Of a stretch of DNA of 64,000 bases, positions 42,253-50,491 are shown piece after piece (the first letter of the stretch is position 1; each line of letters starts with the position of its first letter). The notes under the pieces are model-generated. The model had not been told where the DNA came from. It did not search any database and worked only from the letters and a program-made list of their open reading frames with translations. A program made the position numbers and the translations under genes. Origin of the DNA: G963708235 sp963708235. GTDB lineage: Bacteria > Actinomycetota > Acidimicrobiia > Spongiisociales > UBA5794. The stretch covers positions 1,984,001-2,048,000 of the forward strand of contig OY970200.1 of assembly GCA_963708235.1 (NCBI GenBank), given 5' to 3'.

Positions 42253-43262
42253 GCGGCCGTAACGCCGGGCGTGCCTCTCAGGCTGGACCGGCCACCCTGC
42301 CAGGCGCCCAGGAGACGTCGGGTCACCACATCCTCGACATACGCCAGAACCTCGGCTCCGAACACGATATCCGATGCCAGGCTGGGATCGTCGGCGGCGA
42401 GCCGAGCGGCGAGATCGTAGGTGGCGATCATCGAGTGCACCGCATCGGCCTCGACATGCTCGTCGTGGAAGGCGGTCGCCGCCGCATCGAAGCCGAGCCG
42501 GCGCATCCCGTTTCCGTAGCGACGGTTCGGTTGCGAGGAACCCAGCTCGAACAGGGCAAGGTGTCCGACGGCTGCGCCCCGCCACCTGCGGTGCAGACCG
42601 AACAGCGTCATCACGTTGACCGCGGCGAGGGAGTACCCGGGGATCTGATCGAGGTAGGCACCGTAGGTGGCGTCCAGACCGAGGCCTTGCATCATGTTCC
42701 CGAACAAGGTGGAGTGGATGCGGTCCGGGTTTCCACCGCCGTACTCGTCGGCCTGGATCTCCGCCAGCGCCGCCTTCGCTGCACCGGAGAGGCGTGGGAT
42801 CGCAAAGGTGTGCGGGTCCGCTTCCTTGAGGTGATACGCCGATCGGTGGACCACGAGTTCCCGGAGCTGAGTTTCCGTGGCGTGGCGTTCGATGTACCGC
42901 GCCAGCGGCATCGTCGATGCGGCGTCGAGTCCGCGCAGCCGCCCCACCACCTCGTCGGGGGCGACCACCTTTCGACCGATGGTTCCCACGAGCGCGTCGA
43001 CGACCACGGACTCGAGCACGCTGCGCCAGGCCAGATGTGCGGGGTGCCACTCGCGTTCGTCCTCAATCCCTTGGAGACCGCGGTAGTGCATCTCGTAGGA
43101 GAGGTACAGAGCGAGTTGCAGGTCGTCGTCGGCGAGCGGCTCCGCCGGCACATCGACGGGTGGTTGGCCGATCGGGGACGATGCCCCGGAGAGGATCCGG
43201 AGCGTCTGCGCCGAGAGCGGACCCCTGGCAGGCGGGATCGGGCATGGACGGTCTACCGGCAT
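42249..43262 (-). CDS. Iron-containing redox enzyme, haem-oxygenase-like diiron (HDO/HOx2) family
   Basis: 337 residues if started at ATG 43262 (RGPLSAQTL near the start is typical of the family); the frame also opens at GTG 43289. An all-helical fold with carboxylate/His ligands appears at YEMHYRG (Glu, His), AEIQADEYGGG (Glu, Asp, Glu) and FHDEHVEADAVH (His, Glu, Asp, His). This is the PF14518-like set expected to hold two irons. HDO proteins act as oxygenases or desaturases on varied small substrates; the reaction here is unknown. It precedes the GT2 gene with a 4-bp overlap and lies next to the CDGSH gene, which could be its electron donor. Confidence 0.87.
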   Translation of the reverse strand: MPVDRPCPIPPARGPLSAQTLRILSGASSPIGQPPVDVPAEPLADDDLQLALYLSYEMHYRGLQGIEDEREWHPAHLAWRSVLESVVVDALVGTIGRKVVAPDEVVGRLRGLDAASTMPLARYIERHATETQLRELVVHRSAYHLKEADPHTFAIPRLSGAAKAALAEIQADEYGGGNPDRIHSTLFGNMMQGLGLDATYGAYLDQIPGYSLAAVNVMTLFGLHRRWRGAAVGHLALFELGSSQPNRRYGNGMRRLGFDAAATAFHDEHVEADAVHSMIATYDLAARLAADDPSLASDIVFGAEVLAYVEDVVTRRLLGAWQGGRSSLRGTPGVTAA

Positions 43263-43890
43263 CGCCGACCCGATCGCTGCTTCCGGCACGAGCCGCCCGA
43301 GTCCGTGGTGGTAGGTAGGTGATGGTGTCGCATGGGCCGCGATCTACCCCTGGTCTCGCCGTCGAAACAGGCTATTTCGGGCATTCGGCAAGAGGCCACG
43401 ACGAAAGCCCGGGTGCCCCGGACACAGCGGTGCGGCCCCCCGAGGCCCGGTCCGGGCTATCCGAGCTGATCCCCGTGTTCGTGGGTCATTCTCCGGAGTT
43501 CCTCGACCACACCGCCGGCGCATTCGACGGCCAGCCCCACCCCGACGGCATCGATGAGATGAGCCAAACCGTGGGCAAAGCAGTCGATCGCCTGGGCATG
43601 TGCCGATCTCGTGTCCCGTCGGCATTCGGCGGGGTGTCGTCGCAGGTGAGGTCTCGGGGTGGGTTGCATCTCGCATCTCCTCGGTGCCAGGTGGGTCGGG
43701 TTGCCGGGTGGGTCGGGTTGCCGGATGGTCGACGGCGGAAGCGTCGGTGAACCGAGGCGCAACCTACGTGTGGAGTGGGTACCCGCCGATCCCTCATCGA
43801 AACATCCGGGTGCGCCCTCGCCCCATCCAGCGGTTTGGCGGATGGCCGCCGGGGTACACATCCGTCAGACCGAGATCAAGGAGCTGTTCC
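43263..43890. other. 628-bp divergent intergenic region with a tandem 17-bp repeat
   Basis: Between the diiron-protein gene and the F420 oxidoreductase gene. Open frames are present (for example about 43457-43861 on the minus strand) but none resembles a known protein. It contains gtgggtcgggttgccgg twice in tandem (43691-43724). AAGGAG at 43878 precedes the next gene. Confidence 0.5.
43691..43724. repeat. Tandem 17-bp repeat, two copies
   Basis: gtgggtcgggttgccgg is repeated exactly without spacer, 170 bp upstream of the F420 oxidoreductase start. It may be a regulator site or slippage; no other copies are seen in the window. Confidence 0.6.
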
Positions 43891-44862
43891 ATGACGAACT
43901 ACTTTCTGGCAGCCGCCCACGAGACCTTCTCGCCGCCTGAACTCCTGGAGCAGGCGGTCGCCGCAGAGGCGGCAGGCTTCGACGGGGTGGTGTGCAGCGA
44001 TCATTATCAGCCGTGGTTCGAGCCGGGCCACTCCGGACAGGCATGGGTGTGGCTGGGGGCAGCAGCCCAGGCAACCGACCAGGTCAAGATCGGGACGGCG
44101 GTGACCGCGCCGGTGTACCGCTATCACCCGGCGATCGTGGCCCAGATGGCCGCAACGCTCGAGACGCTGGCTCCGGGTCGGACGGTGATCGGCCTCGGAT
44201 CCGGCGAATCGCTGAACGAGTCCCCCGTGGGCATGGACTGGCCCGAACCTGGCGACCAGCTCTCGCGGCTCGAAGAGGCGCTACAGATCATTCGGCGCCT
44301 CCTCGGGGGCGAGCGGGTGGATCATTCAGGTCCACATTTCCGGACCAAGAACGCCTACCTGCACACACTGCCCCCGAATATCCCACCGCTGTTCGTCTCG
44401 GCGTTCGGACCGCAGGCAGCCGAACTGGCCGCCCGGTACGGCGACGGTCTGTGGACGATGGGTGATCCCGAGATGGTGGGTGAGGTGCTCCCGGTCTACG
44501 AGAAGGCCGCATCGCACCGGGGCGAAGTCCTGATGCACGTCGGATTCTCATGGGCCGCCGATGACCAGGCTGCACTGGACTCGGCGAGACCGTGGAAGGC
44601 CACACTGGTTCCCGAGTTCTTCTCCGACGATTGGCACGACCCCCGGGCGATGGAGCTCGAAGCAAAGGAGCGCATCTCGGACGACGAGGTCGTCGAAGGC
44701 CTGATCGTGGGATCGGACCCGGCGACCCACATCGAGCGCATCCGGGCCACCGAGGATCTCGGGGCAACCACGGTGGTGCTGATGAACGTCTCCGCCCATG
44801 CGCCGCTGGAAGCGATCGATGTGTACGGCAAGGAGATCTTGCCCGAGCTGCGAAGCACGTGA
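43891..44862 (+). CDS. F420-dependent LLM-class oxidoreductase (glucose-6-phosphate dehydrogenase-like subgroup)
   Basis: 323 residues from ATG 43891 with AAGGAG upstream. The luciferase-like TIM barrel shows SPPELLEQAVAAEAAGFDGVVCSDHYQPWFEPGHSGQAWVWLGA. This matches the F420 G6PDH-type subfamily, in which SDHYQPW contributes to F420 binding. Further landmarks are IGTAVTAPVYRYHPAIVAQ and GRTVIGLGSGESLNE. F420 use follows from the subgroup; the substrate is not defined, because many members do not act on glucose-6-phosphate. Cytoplasmic, monocistronic or followed by a DUF2243 gene 136 bp later. Confidence 0.87.
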   Translation: MTNYFLAAAHETFSPPELLEQAVAAEAAGFDGVVCSDHYQPWFEPGHSGQAWVWLGAAAQATDQVKIGTAVTAPVYRYHPAIVAQMAATLETLAPGRTVIGLGSGESLNESPVGMDWPEPGDQLSRLEEALQIIRRLLGGERVDHSGPHFRTKNAYLHTLPPNIPPLFVSAFGPQAAELAARYGDGLWTMGDPEMVGEVLPVYEKAASHRGEVLMHVGFSWAADDQAALDSARPWKATLVPEFFSDDWHDPRAMELEAKERISDDEVVEGLIVGSDPATHIERIRATEDLGATTVVLMNVSAHAPLEAIDVYGKEILPELRST

Positions 44863-44998
44863 CCTGCGTCGCAAGTCATGCGTCGATTTCGCCGGCCGTC
44901 CCCACTCCGGTTCGGTCCGACATTGGGTGTGCTCCTCACCGCTACCGACATTGCCGCCGGGTGGGCGCGAATCCACCGTCCGGGATGGAGGGTGTCTG

Positions 44999-45550
44999 AT
45001 GTCCGGCAACGACCCGCAAGACTCGGTCCGGTCGATGCCGAGCGATTTGGCCCACAATCCGGGGTCGGCCCCGGGCAAGCCGACCACCATCGGCAGCACC
45101 GTGCGCGGACCCCTCGTCGTGCTCGGTGTTGCCCTCGGAGGCTTCATCGACGGCATTCTCTTCCACCAGATTCTGCAGTGGCACCACGTGGTGGACGATG
45201 CTCCCGGGAGCCCCACCTACGAAGGCTTGCGCACCCACATCCTCGCCGACGGACTCTTCCACGCCGCCATGTGGAGCGCCCTCGTGATCGGGCTAGCTCT
45301 GCTCGCCAGGTACGTGCGCCACGGTGCGGAAGTTCCCGCTCCGAAGGCGACCATCGGACTGCTGATGATGGGGTGGAGCGGGTTCAACCTCGTGGAAGGC
45401 ATCGTGAACCACCACATCCTCGAGCTGCACCGTGTCCGCCCCCTCTCCGCCGATCCATGGATCTACGACGCCGCATTCCTCGCCGTCGGTGCGCTCCTCC
45501 TCGTTGCGGGCTGGGTGCTGTCGAGAACATCGACCAGCGAGGAGTCGTGA
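44999..45550 (+). CDS. DUF2243 membrane protein
   Basis: 183 residues from ATG 44999 with GGAGG upstream. Four to five hydrophobic helices carry conserved polar spots: GGFIDGILFHQILQWHH, RTHILADGLFHAAMW and GFNLVEGIVNHHILELHRVRP. The buried His/Asp/Glu residues (DG.LFHQ.LQWHH, NHH.L..H) are typical of DUF2243 and suggest metal or haem binding in the membrane. The function is unknown; members often sit near cytochrome oxidase or copper genes, which are not present here. Confidence 0.88.
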   Translation: MSGNDPQDSVRSMPSDLAHNPGSAPGKPTTIGSTVRGPLVVLGVALGGFIDGILFHQILQWHHVVDDAPGSPTYEGLRTHILADGLFHAAMWSALVIGLALLARYVRHGAEVPAPKATIGLLMMGWSGFNLVEGIVNHHILELHRVRPLSADPWIYDAAFLAVGALLLVAGWVLSRTSTSEES

Positions 45551-45712
45551 GAAGCCTGCGATTCGTTGTCGACGGGGGACGCCCGGGGTTTACCCGTGGC
45601 AGAACGGGGGAAGCCAGATGACGGCACCTAGGTGAAAGCGCGACGTCTGATCGGGTTGCTGAGCGTGGCGTTGGGGGCGGTGGCAGGCTCGACTCGGCGA
45701 GGTGAGCCGACC

Positions 45713-46759
45713 TCAGCGGCGATAGGCCGATCCATCGATCTCGCGACGTCGGAAGCGGCCACCCGTCGACACCGACAGCGGCGGGGTGCTGCGGTCAGAT
45801 CCGGAGGAGAACCCGGCGAGCAGTTCACTGAGCGCCTCACCTGCGCTCAGGGTGGGAACCCACCCGAGATGATCGATGGCGCGAGCCGAGGACATCACCG
45901 GCACGTGAAGGGCGAGGTCGAGCCAACCGGGGGGAGTCGGTTGAAGCCGGAGACGCCACGTGAGATCGGCGATCGCCCTGAGCGCCGGCGCCGACATACC
46001 CACCGTCCTTGACCGGAGGAGTTCAGCAGCGTCCTCGACTGCGAGGCGAGGTTCGGCGGCGAGATTGAACGCACCGTCGACCGGCCGCATCAGGGCGGCG
46101 TGGAAAGCTGCGGAGGCGTCGTCGGTGTGGACCGCTTGGAACGTCAGTCCCCGCACCGTCGGGACGACAGGGATGAGCCGCGGCCTCACTATCCGGTTGG
46201 GGAGAAACGGCCCTGCAAACAGCCGCCGGATTCCCGTTGCGGCATTCCGCTTGAACATCAACGCCGGTCGCATCCGTACGATCCGCATGGCGGGGAACCG
46301 CTTCTCGGCGCCATCGAGCAGCCATTCGACGACAGCTTTGTGCCGCCCGTAGAACGACGTGGCACAACCCTCGAGCGGCCAGCTCTCGTCGACCGGCGCT
46401 TCGGTGGAGCGGGCCGAATACGCACCGATCGATGATGCATGGATGAGCGTAGGAACGCCGGTGTTGCCGGCCGCTTCGATGACGCGACGGCTGCCGATCA
46501 CGTTGGTTCTCCAGAGGGTCCCGGGTTCATGCGACGGCTGGATGGCCCATGCCAGGTGAACCACGGCATCGGCGCCGTCGAAGATCGGGTCGAGCGGTGA
46601 GCTGCCCACGTCGGCGGACCGCCACGACACCGCTCCGTCGTCGAGCCCGTTGATGCGCCGGGCGACGCCGACGAGGGACTCGACCGCCGCATCGCCGATC
46701 AGGCGGTCCATCAAGCTCGTACCCAGATTCCCGGTCGCTCCGGTTACCACGATCCTCAT
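45713..46759 (-). CDS. NAD-dependent epimerase/dehydratase family protein
   Basis: 348 residues. Extended SDR fold: VVTGATGNLGTSLM (cofactor motif at residues 4-17), a VVHLAW strand, the catalytic Ser in LIHASSIGAYS and Tyr/Lys in FYGRHKAVVEWL. It is like UDP-sugar epimerases, but the substrate-binding half (RLIPVVPTVRGLTFQAVHTDDASAAF) points to the broader atypical group. A short, basic Ser/Arg-rich tail follows the domain. It lies upstream of nothing on its strand within 130 bp except the SDR gene, so the two may be transcribed together. Confidence 0.85.
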   Translation of the reverse strand: MRIVVTGATGNLGTSLMDRLIGDAAVESLVGVARRINGLDDGAVSWRSADVGSSPLDPIFDGADAVVHLAWAIQPSHEPGTLWRTNVIGSRRVIEAAGNTGVPTLIHASSIGAYSARSTEAPVDESWPLEGCATSFYGRHKAVVEWLLDGAEKRFPAMRIVRMRPALMFKRNAATGIRRLFAGPFLPNRIVRPRLIPVVPTVRGLTFQAVHTDDASAAFHAALMRPVDGAFNLAAEPRLAVEDAAELLRSRTVGMSAPALRAIADLTWRLRLQPTPPGWLDLALHVPVMSSARAIDHLGWVPTLSAGEALSELLAGFSSGSDRSTPPLSVSTGGRFRRREIDGSAYRR

Positions 46760-46892
46760 GGCGCGATCCGCCTCGTCTTGGAGATGTCGGTGAGGGCCGG
46801 GACTGCGGGACGGGCCACCTGCACGTGGCCGAGGCCGTCGCCGCCGGTGACGTGCGGTGCGGTGGCGTCCCGGTGGTTGGGCGGGGTGGAAC

Positions 46893-47624
46893 TCACGGCC
46901 ACGATGTCTCGCCTTCGGGGAGCACCATGATCTCGGGGATCACAGTGCCGTGCGGTCTGGTGACGGCGAAGACGACAGCCTCTGCGACGGCGTCGGGTTC
47001 CTGCAGGGTGTCAGGGTCGATGTCAGGAGCACGGTCGAGGAGAAACGGTGTGCGCATCCCGCCGGCGATCACCGCCGTGACCCCTACGCCACATGCTCGG
47101 GCTTCGATGTGCAGGGCGCGACTGAGCCCGAGCAGTCCCCACTTGGATGCGTGGTAGGCCGATGCGTCGGCCCAGGCCCGCTTCGAGGCGGTGCAGACGA
47201 TGTTGACGATCTTGCCCCCGCGCTCGTGCTCGGCGGCGTGACGCAGGAACTCTCTCGCTGCCAGGAACGGTCCGGTGAGATTGACCTCGATGATGGCTCT
47301 CCATGCATCCGGGTCCAGCTCGACAACCGGCCTGGTCAGATCGATCGCGGCATTGTTCACCAGGATGTCGAGGTGACCATGAAGTTGGTCGACCGCAGCA
47401 AACACGTGCTCGATGCCTGCATCGTCGGTGACATCGAGATGGACCGGCAGACACCGACCGTTCTGTTCACCGACGAGGTCGGCGGTGGCAACCACCAGTT
47501 CCTCGTCGATGTCGGTAGCCACGACTTTGGCTCCATGGCCCGCCAACCGCAGGCAGATCGCCCGCCCCAGCCCACGGCCGGCTCCGGTGACCAGCACCGT
47601 CGAATCCTCGAGTGAGCCACCCAT
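46893..47624 (-). CDS. Short-chain dehydrogenase/reductase
   Basis: 243 residues from ATG 47624 (GGGG upstream); an open extension to 47687 is less likely. Classical SDR: VLVTGAGRGLGRAI (TGxxxGxG), the acidic residue after strand 2 in VVATDIDEE (NAD preference), and ILVNNAAIDLT. Catalytic YHASK is in DASAYHASKWGLLGLSRAL; the usual catalytic Ser position reads IVNIVCTASK. The C-terminal loop runs AVIAGGMRTPFLLDRAP. It oxidises or reduces an alcohol/ketone of unknown identity. It is divergent from the STAS gene, with a 218-bp shared upstream region. Confidence 0.9.
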   Translation of the reverse strand: MGGSLEDSTVLVTGAGRGLGRAICLRLAGHGAKVVATDIDEELVVATADLVGEQNGRCLPVHLDVTDDAGIEHVFAAVDQLHGHLDILVNNAAIDLTRPVVELDPDAWRAIIEVNLTGPFLAAREFLRHAAEHERGGKIVNIVCTASKRAWADASAYHASKWGLLGLSRALHIEARACGVGVTAVIAGGMRTPFLLDRAPDIDPDTLQEPDAVAEAVVFAVTRPHGTVIPEIMVLPEGETSWP

Positions 47625-47842
47625 AGACGTGATGTTCCCCGGTGCACGGGTTTCAAACAAAGAATCTTCGGGAACGGCGGCCACCATCCCTTCCTCGCAT
47701 GGTTCCTATCGCCACCCTGGTCTCATGCGCCGCCGCCGACCGCCCCCGGGCCGTATGTGTCCCTGATATACTTTGTTCACGTCCCCGGACCCGGACGTGT
47801 TCCCGTGCCCCTGATCCCGGCACGCCTCGAAAGGAGCGCGTA

Positions 47843-48256
47843 TTGCCGGGGCATCGTGAGCGATTCGCTGAACCAGAAGGCAGCTTTTGCCTGACCGTGC
47901 GGACCTCCCCGTGCGGGACAGCCGTTGTCGCAGTTGCCGGAGAGCTGGATATGGCGACCGCACCGTGGTTGAGGGCGGTTCTCGAACCTGTGCGCCACTC
48001 CCGAGTGGCCAAGGTTGTTCTCGACCTGGGAGGGGTTACCTTCATCGATTGCAGCGGGTTCCACCCGATCCACGAGGTCGCCCAATGGCTGGCTCGGCAG
48101 GAGGTCGCTGTCGAGATCACCTCGGTGTCGTCTTGCGTGCATCGACTGCTGGACCTGCTCGGTAGGACCGATCTCGAACTCCAACCTGTGCTGCCGCTTC
48201 CCACCGCCGCGCTCGGCGAGCACTACGCGGTGACGCCCGCTAGCGTGACCGGATGA
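47843..48256 (+). CDS. STAS-domain anti-sigma factor antagonist-like protein
   Basis: 137 residues. The start is set at TTG 47843 because AAGGAG lies 8-9 nt upstream; the frame further up reads as low-quality sequence. The STAS fold is seen in GTAVVAVAGELDMATAPWLRAVLEPV and VAKVVLDLGGVTFIDCSGFHPIHEVAQWL. The Ser in DCSG is the residue phosphorylated by anti-sigma kinases in SpoIIAA-like proteins. It therefore probably belongs to a partner-switching pathway controlling an alternative sigma factor; no sigma or kinase gene is adjacent. A GAF-ANTAR gene follows 161 bp downstream. Confidence 0.85.
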   Translation: MPGHRERFAEPEGSFCLTVRTSPCGTAVVAVAGELDMATAPWLRAVLEPVRHSRVAKVVLDLGGVTFIDCSGFHPIHEVAQWLARQEVAVEITSVSSCVHRLLDLLGRTDLELQPVLPLPTAALGEHYAVTPASVTG

Positions 48257-48417
48257 CTTACGTCGGATGCGGGATCTGAGTACGGATACCCCAGCAGCAG
48301 GGTCACATCTCTGCTGAGCGTTCGCAGCCATGGCTGGTGGCGACGAATTCGGCATCTCTCGTGGAGGCTGCTTCCGTCCTGGGGCGGAGCGATCACTGAC
48401 CGATTTGGGATGCTGAG

Positions 48418-49140
48418 ATGGTGAACCCGACGCTCTTGATGGAGGCGCTGCGCGATTTCGTGGCCACAATGGCCCACGAATACGACCTGAGCGCCATGTG
48501 TTATGAACTCTGCGAGCGTGTCACCGATGTGCTCTCCGCTGCCGGTGCCGGTGTCGCCGTGACCGACGACCGCGGTTCGCTGCGTTTCATGACGGGGACG
48601 AGTGCCCGGGTCGTCCAGATCGAAGCCGTCCAGGACGACCAACAGGTGGGCCCCTGTGTCACGGCAGCCGCAACGCAGAAACCGGTGACCATCAGTGACG
48701 TGCGGACCATCACCGACTGGCCCGGCTACCGCGAGGCGGCAGAACGGCTCGGTTTTCGCTCGGTGGTCGGGTACCCCCTCTCCCTGGGCACGGAACGATT
48801 CGGTGCGCTCAACGTCTACGACGATGCACCGCGCGCATGGTCGGACGAAGCGATCACCGCAATCGGGGTGTTCGCCGACATGGCGACCGCCCTCATCGTT
48901 CGAGCATCACAACTCCAAGAAGCAACCATGCTGGCCGCCCAGCTCCAGACGGCATTGGACAACAGGGTCCTGATCGAGCAGGCCAAAGGGATGATTGCCA
49001 CCCAGCTCGACGTCTCGGTCGACCGGGCGTTCCAGATCCTCCGCAGCCACGCCCGCAACCACCAACTGAAGTTGAGCAAGGTCGCAGAGGCCGTGGTCAC
49101 GACCGGGCTGCGTGTCCCCGACCCCGCCCCTCAACGCTGA
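48418..49140 (+). CDS. GAF and ANTAR domain RNA-binding antiterminator-like regulator
   Basis: 240 residues. An N-terminal GAF sensor (about 10-165) includes VGPCVTAAATQKPVTISDVRTITDWPGYREAAERLGFRSVVGYPL, followed by a helix. The C-terminal ANTAR domain is LQTALDNRVLIEQAKGMIATQLDVSVDRAFQILRSHARNHQLKLSKVAEAVV, with its three-helix bundle and the typical AKGM. ANTAR domains bind tandem stem-loops in RNA and prevent termination. The signal sensed by the GAF domain is unknown. The STAS gene upstream suggests a general stress or light response. Such proteins are abundant in mycobacteria and relatives. Confidence 0.92.
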   Translation: MVNPTLLMEALRDFVATMAHEYDLSAMCYELCERVTDVLSAAGAGVAVTDDRGSLRFMTGTSARVVQIEAVQDDQQVGPCVTAAATQKPVTISDVRTITDWPGYREAAERLGFRSVVGYPLSLGTERFGALNVYDDAPRAWSDEAITAIGVFADMATALIVRASQLQEATMLAAQLQTALDNRVLIEQAKGMIATQLDVSVDRAFQILRSHARNHQLKLSKVAEAVVTTGLRVPDPAPQR

Positions 49141-49306
49141 CCCCGGATTGCTCGGTTCGGGCTCGCCCGGTCACCCACGCTCTCCACCACGGAGACTGGG
49201 CCGTAGAGACATCGCCTGGTACCTGCACCCGCCAGACCCTCGGGCGGATGTCACACCGGCGGTCGTATCGGGAACGTCGGGTGGTGAGACCCTCGCACCG
49301 CCGCGG

Positions 49307-49334
49307 CGACTCGGGGAGGCGAGTCCCCGAATCG
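49307..49334 (-). terminator. Probable terminator of the methyltransferase gene
   Basis: 11-bp arms with one G-U pair (cgactcgggga at 49307-49317, tccccgaatcg at 49324-49334), 15 bp beyond the minus-strand stop at 49349. Confidence 0.5.
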
Positions 49335-49348
49335 CCGGGCGGTGGGTG

Positions 49349-50413
49349 TCATCGTGCTTCGAACACAAGGTTGAAGGGTGTCTCGGCGGCGACTCGGACC
49401 TGCCGGAACCCAGCCTGGTACAGCACCTCGCTGATCGCCGCTGGGCCGGCCTGCGCCCCGAGCGCATACCCATCTCCCTGGGAGAGGGCGCTCGGAGTGC
49501 ACAGGAACGTCGAGCCTGCGTAGAACAGACGACTGACCGGGTTGATGTTGGCGTCGAGATCGTCCCCGGCCCGGGGCTCGACCACCATCAACACACCATC
49601 GTCCTTCAGGGCCCGATGCGCCGCTGCCGCCGCTGACACCGGATCGCCCATGTCGTGCAGCGCGTCGAAGAAGCAGACGAGGTCGTACCCGTCGGCGGGC
49701 AGATCTGCGGCAACGATGGTCTCGAAACTGACCCGGTCGTCGACTCCCGCTCCCTTGGCACGCTGCGTGGCCGCGTCGATGGATGCCCCGTGCGGGTCGG
49801 AACCGACAAAGGTCGAGTTGGGGAACGCCTCGGCCATGATCACCGTGGACACACCGTATCCGCATCCGACATCGGCCACCTTGGCTCCGGCGTTCAGCCG
49901 TGCGACCACACCGTCGAGCGCCGGGAGCCACGACGTCACCAGGCTCCCCCGATAGGCGGCGCCGTAGAAGCGCTCGACGCCCTCGTAGAGCCGATGGTCG
50001 TGAGCGCCCCAGTCGAGACCGCCATCGCCCCGGAAGGCCGCCTCCACCGCATCGGTGTCGGCCCACATCGATGCGACCACGTCGAACACACCTCCGATGA
50101 ACCACGGAGAGTTGCTGTCGGCGAGGGCGGCGGCCTGCTCCGGCGGGAGGATGAACCTACCCGCCTCGTGCACGACGTACCCCCCGGCCGTCTGGTTTCG
50201 GAGCCACTCGAGTACCAGTCGCTCGTTGGTCCCGGTGGCGGCCGCCAGTTCTGCGGCCGACATCGAGTCGGCGGTCGCCAGCGCCCGGTAGAGCCCGAGC
50301 CGATCTCCGACATAGGTTGCCACCGAACTCTCCGCCGCAGCCAGGTCGGTCACCGCCAGGCCCATGAACGCCGCCAACCGTGTCTCGTCGATGGTCTTGT
50401 CCATCGTGGTCAT
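49349..50413 (-). CDS. Class I SAM-dependent methyltransferase with N-terminal winged helix (Rv2258c-like)
   Basis: 354 residues from ATG 50413 (GAAGGGA upstream). A dimerisation/winged-helix-like N-terminal region (about 10-100; SMSAAELAAATGTNERLVLEWLRNQTAGGYV) is followed by the Rossmann methyltransferase domain, with motif I VADVGCGYGVSTVIMAE, motif II VGSDPHG and DLVCFFDALHDMGDP. This is the layout of Rv2258c-type enzymes and plant-like O-methyltransferases. The substrate is unknown. Divergent from a PadR-family gene; a pair of palindromes between them (50439-50478) makes control of this gene by that repressor very likely. Confidence 0.88.
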   Translation of the reverse strand: MTTMDKTIDETRLAAFMGLAVTDLAAAESSVATYVGDRLGLYRALATADSMSAAELAAATGTNERLVLEWLRNQTAGGYVVHEAGRFILPPEQAAALADSNSPWFIGGVFDVVASMWADTDAVEAAFRGDGGLDWGAHDHRLYEGVERFYGAAYRGSLVTSWLPALDGVVARLNAGAKVADVGCGYGVSTVIMAEAFPNSTFVGSDPHGASIDAATQRAKGAGVDDRVSFETIVAADLPADGYDLVCFFDALHDMGDPVSAAAAAHRALKDDGVLMVVEPRAGDDLDANINPVSRLFYAGSTFLCTPSALSQGDGYALGAQAGPAAISEVLYQAGFRQVRVAAETPFNLVFEAR

Positions 50414-50438
50414 CAGATTTCCCTTCGTCCAGATATTG

Positions 50439-50478
50439 CTCCAATGTGGAGTAGTTGCACTATTGCTCCATCTTGGAG
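50439..50478. promoter_or_regulatory. Double PadR-type operator between methyltransferase and PadR genes
   Basis: Two nearly identical palindromic units: CTCCA-ATG-TGGAG (50439-50451) and CTCCA-TCT-TGGAG (50466-50478), each within attgctcca...tggagta, with centres 27 bp apart. They sit in the only AT-rich part of the 78-bp divergent gap and should overlap both promoters. Confidence 0.75.
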
Positions 50479-50491
50479 TATTGTCAAGCGC

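Noticed and set aside
43457..43861. Minus-strand frame of 134 codons (AIDCFAHGLAHLIDAVGVGL)
   Set aside because: Looks slightly protein-like but has no start with a ribosome site, no family pattern, and low complexity over half its length.
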